From NCBI GenBank assembly GCA_947623615.1, contig CANQHH010000078.1, positions 1 to 6,258 on the forward strand: a DNA stretch of 6,258 nt, written 5' to 3'. Shown piece by piece: positions 6,175 to 6,258 of this stretch (position 1 is the stretch's first letter; each line of letters starts with the position of its first letter). Under the pieces are notes generated by a model. The model made no database searches. It was not told the origin of the DNA and saw only the letters and a list, made by a program, of their open reading frames with translations. Source of the stretch: an uncultured Clostridia bacterium (GTDB lineage: Bacteria > Bacillota > Clostridia > TANB77 > CAG-508). Both the position numbers and the translations under genes were made by a program.

Positions 6175-6180
6175 TCTCCT
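6175..6180 (-). promoter_or_regulatory. Ribosome binding site of the PstS-like ORF
   Basis: AGGAGA at 6180-6175 lies 6 nt upstream of the ATG at 6168-6166. It argues that the shortened ORF is translated from this point and is not just a leftover of a longer coding region. Confidence 0.7.
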
Positions 6181-6196
6181 GCAAATTAATATAATT

Positions 6197-6258
6197 ATTT
6201 ATGGAGTGACGCGCAGTTTGGAGGCTTGGTAAAGCCGACAGTAAGGAACGTAATAAAT
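6197..6258. other. GC-rich block, probable edge of a structured RNA, partial
   Basis: 6201-6250 is about 54% GC, while the flanking non-coding DNA is strongly AT-rich. On the plus strand GGCUU (6223-6227) pairs perfectly with AAGCC (6232-6236) around GGUA. Immediately below are G6221-A6238 and A6222-G6237, a tandem G-A arrangement typical of folded RNA, then G6220-C6239, U6219-A6240 and U6218-G6241. AUUUAU (6197-6202) can pair with AUAAAU (6253-6258) to close the region. The tandem G-A pairs form only in plus-strand RNA (on the minus strand they are C-U), which favours a plus-strand RNA. It could instead be part of a minus-strand leader of the PstS-like gene. I do not recognise a known family, and the window ends here. 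Confidence 0.35.

Overview
The window is AT-rich chromosomal DNA from a low-GC Firmicute, most likely a member of the Clostridia. The evidence is the gene order ylxM-ffh-rpsP-khpA-rimM-trmD-rplS on one strand, the strong AGGAGG-type ribosome binding sites, the A/T-heavy codon use and the standard genetic code (TGG for Trp, TAA stops). Nothing in the sequence allows a genus to be named.

Layout. (1) 1-1316, plus strand: the 3' part of a Lon-family (S16) protease with an AAA_32-type ATPase-like region; its 5' end lies before the window. (2) About 1314-1360: a bidirectional hairpin terminator between this gene and the converging operon. (3) 1364-5533, minus strand: a compact seven-gene translation and protein-targeting operon, read from right to left as ylxM, ffh, rpsP, khpA, rimM, trmD, rplS. 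(4) 5561-5623: a near-consensus promoter for that operon, with a long inverted repeat overlapping its -10 element. (5) 5680-6168, minus strand: a short ORF that looks like an internally shortened PstS-like substrate-binding protein without a signal peptide. (6) 6197-6258: a GC-rich block of about 50 bases (about 54% GC) that looks like the edge of a structured RNA and is cut off by the window end.

How the genes work together. YlxM and Ffh serve the signal recognition particle. S16 and L19 are ribosomal proteins. RimM matures the 30S subunit, which contains S16, near the 16S 3' domain. KhpA is a small KH-domain RNA-binding protein. TrmD makes m1G37 in tRNA, which protects the reading frame. 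Short gaps (20-22 nt from khpA through trmD) and an SD for ffh inside the end of ylxM indicate co-transcription and coupled translation. The wider gaps before rpsP (97 nt) and rplS (61 nt) leave room for separate control, and the rplS gap contains a hairpin that could be an L19 leader.

Most of the window is ordinary housekeeping sequence. The points worth a second look are the GC-rich block at the right edge, the terminator-like palindrome placed across the ylxM promoter, the 86-residue acidic tail on L19, and the cut-down PstS-like ORF. No defence system, CRISPR array, transposase, tRNA or rRNA was found.
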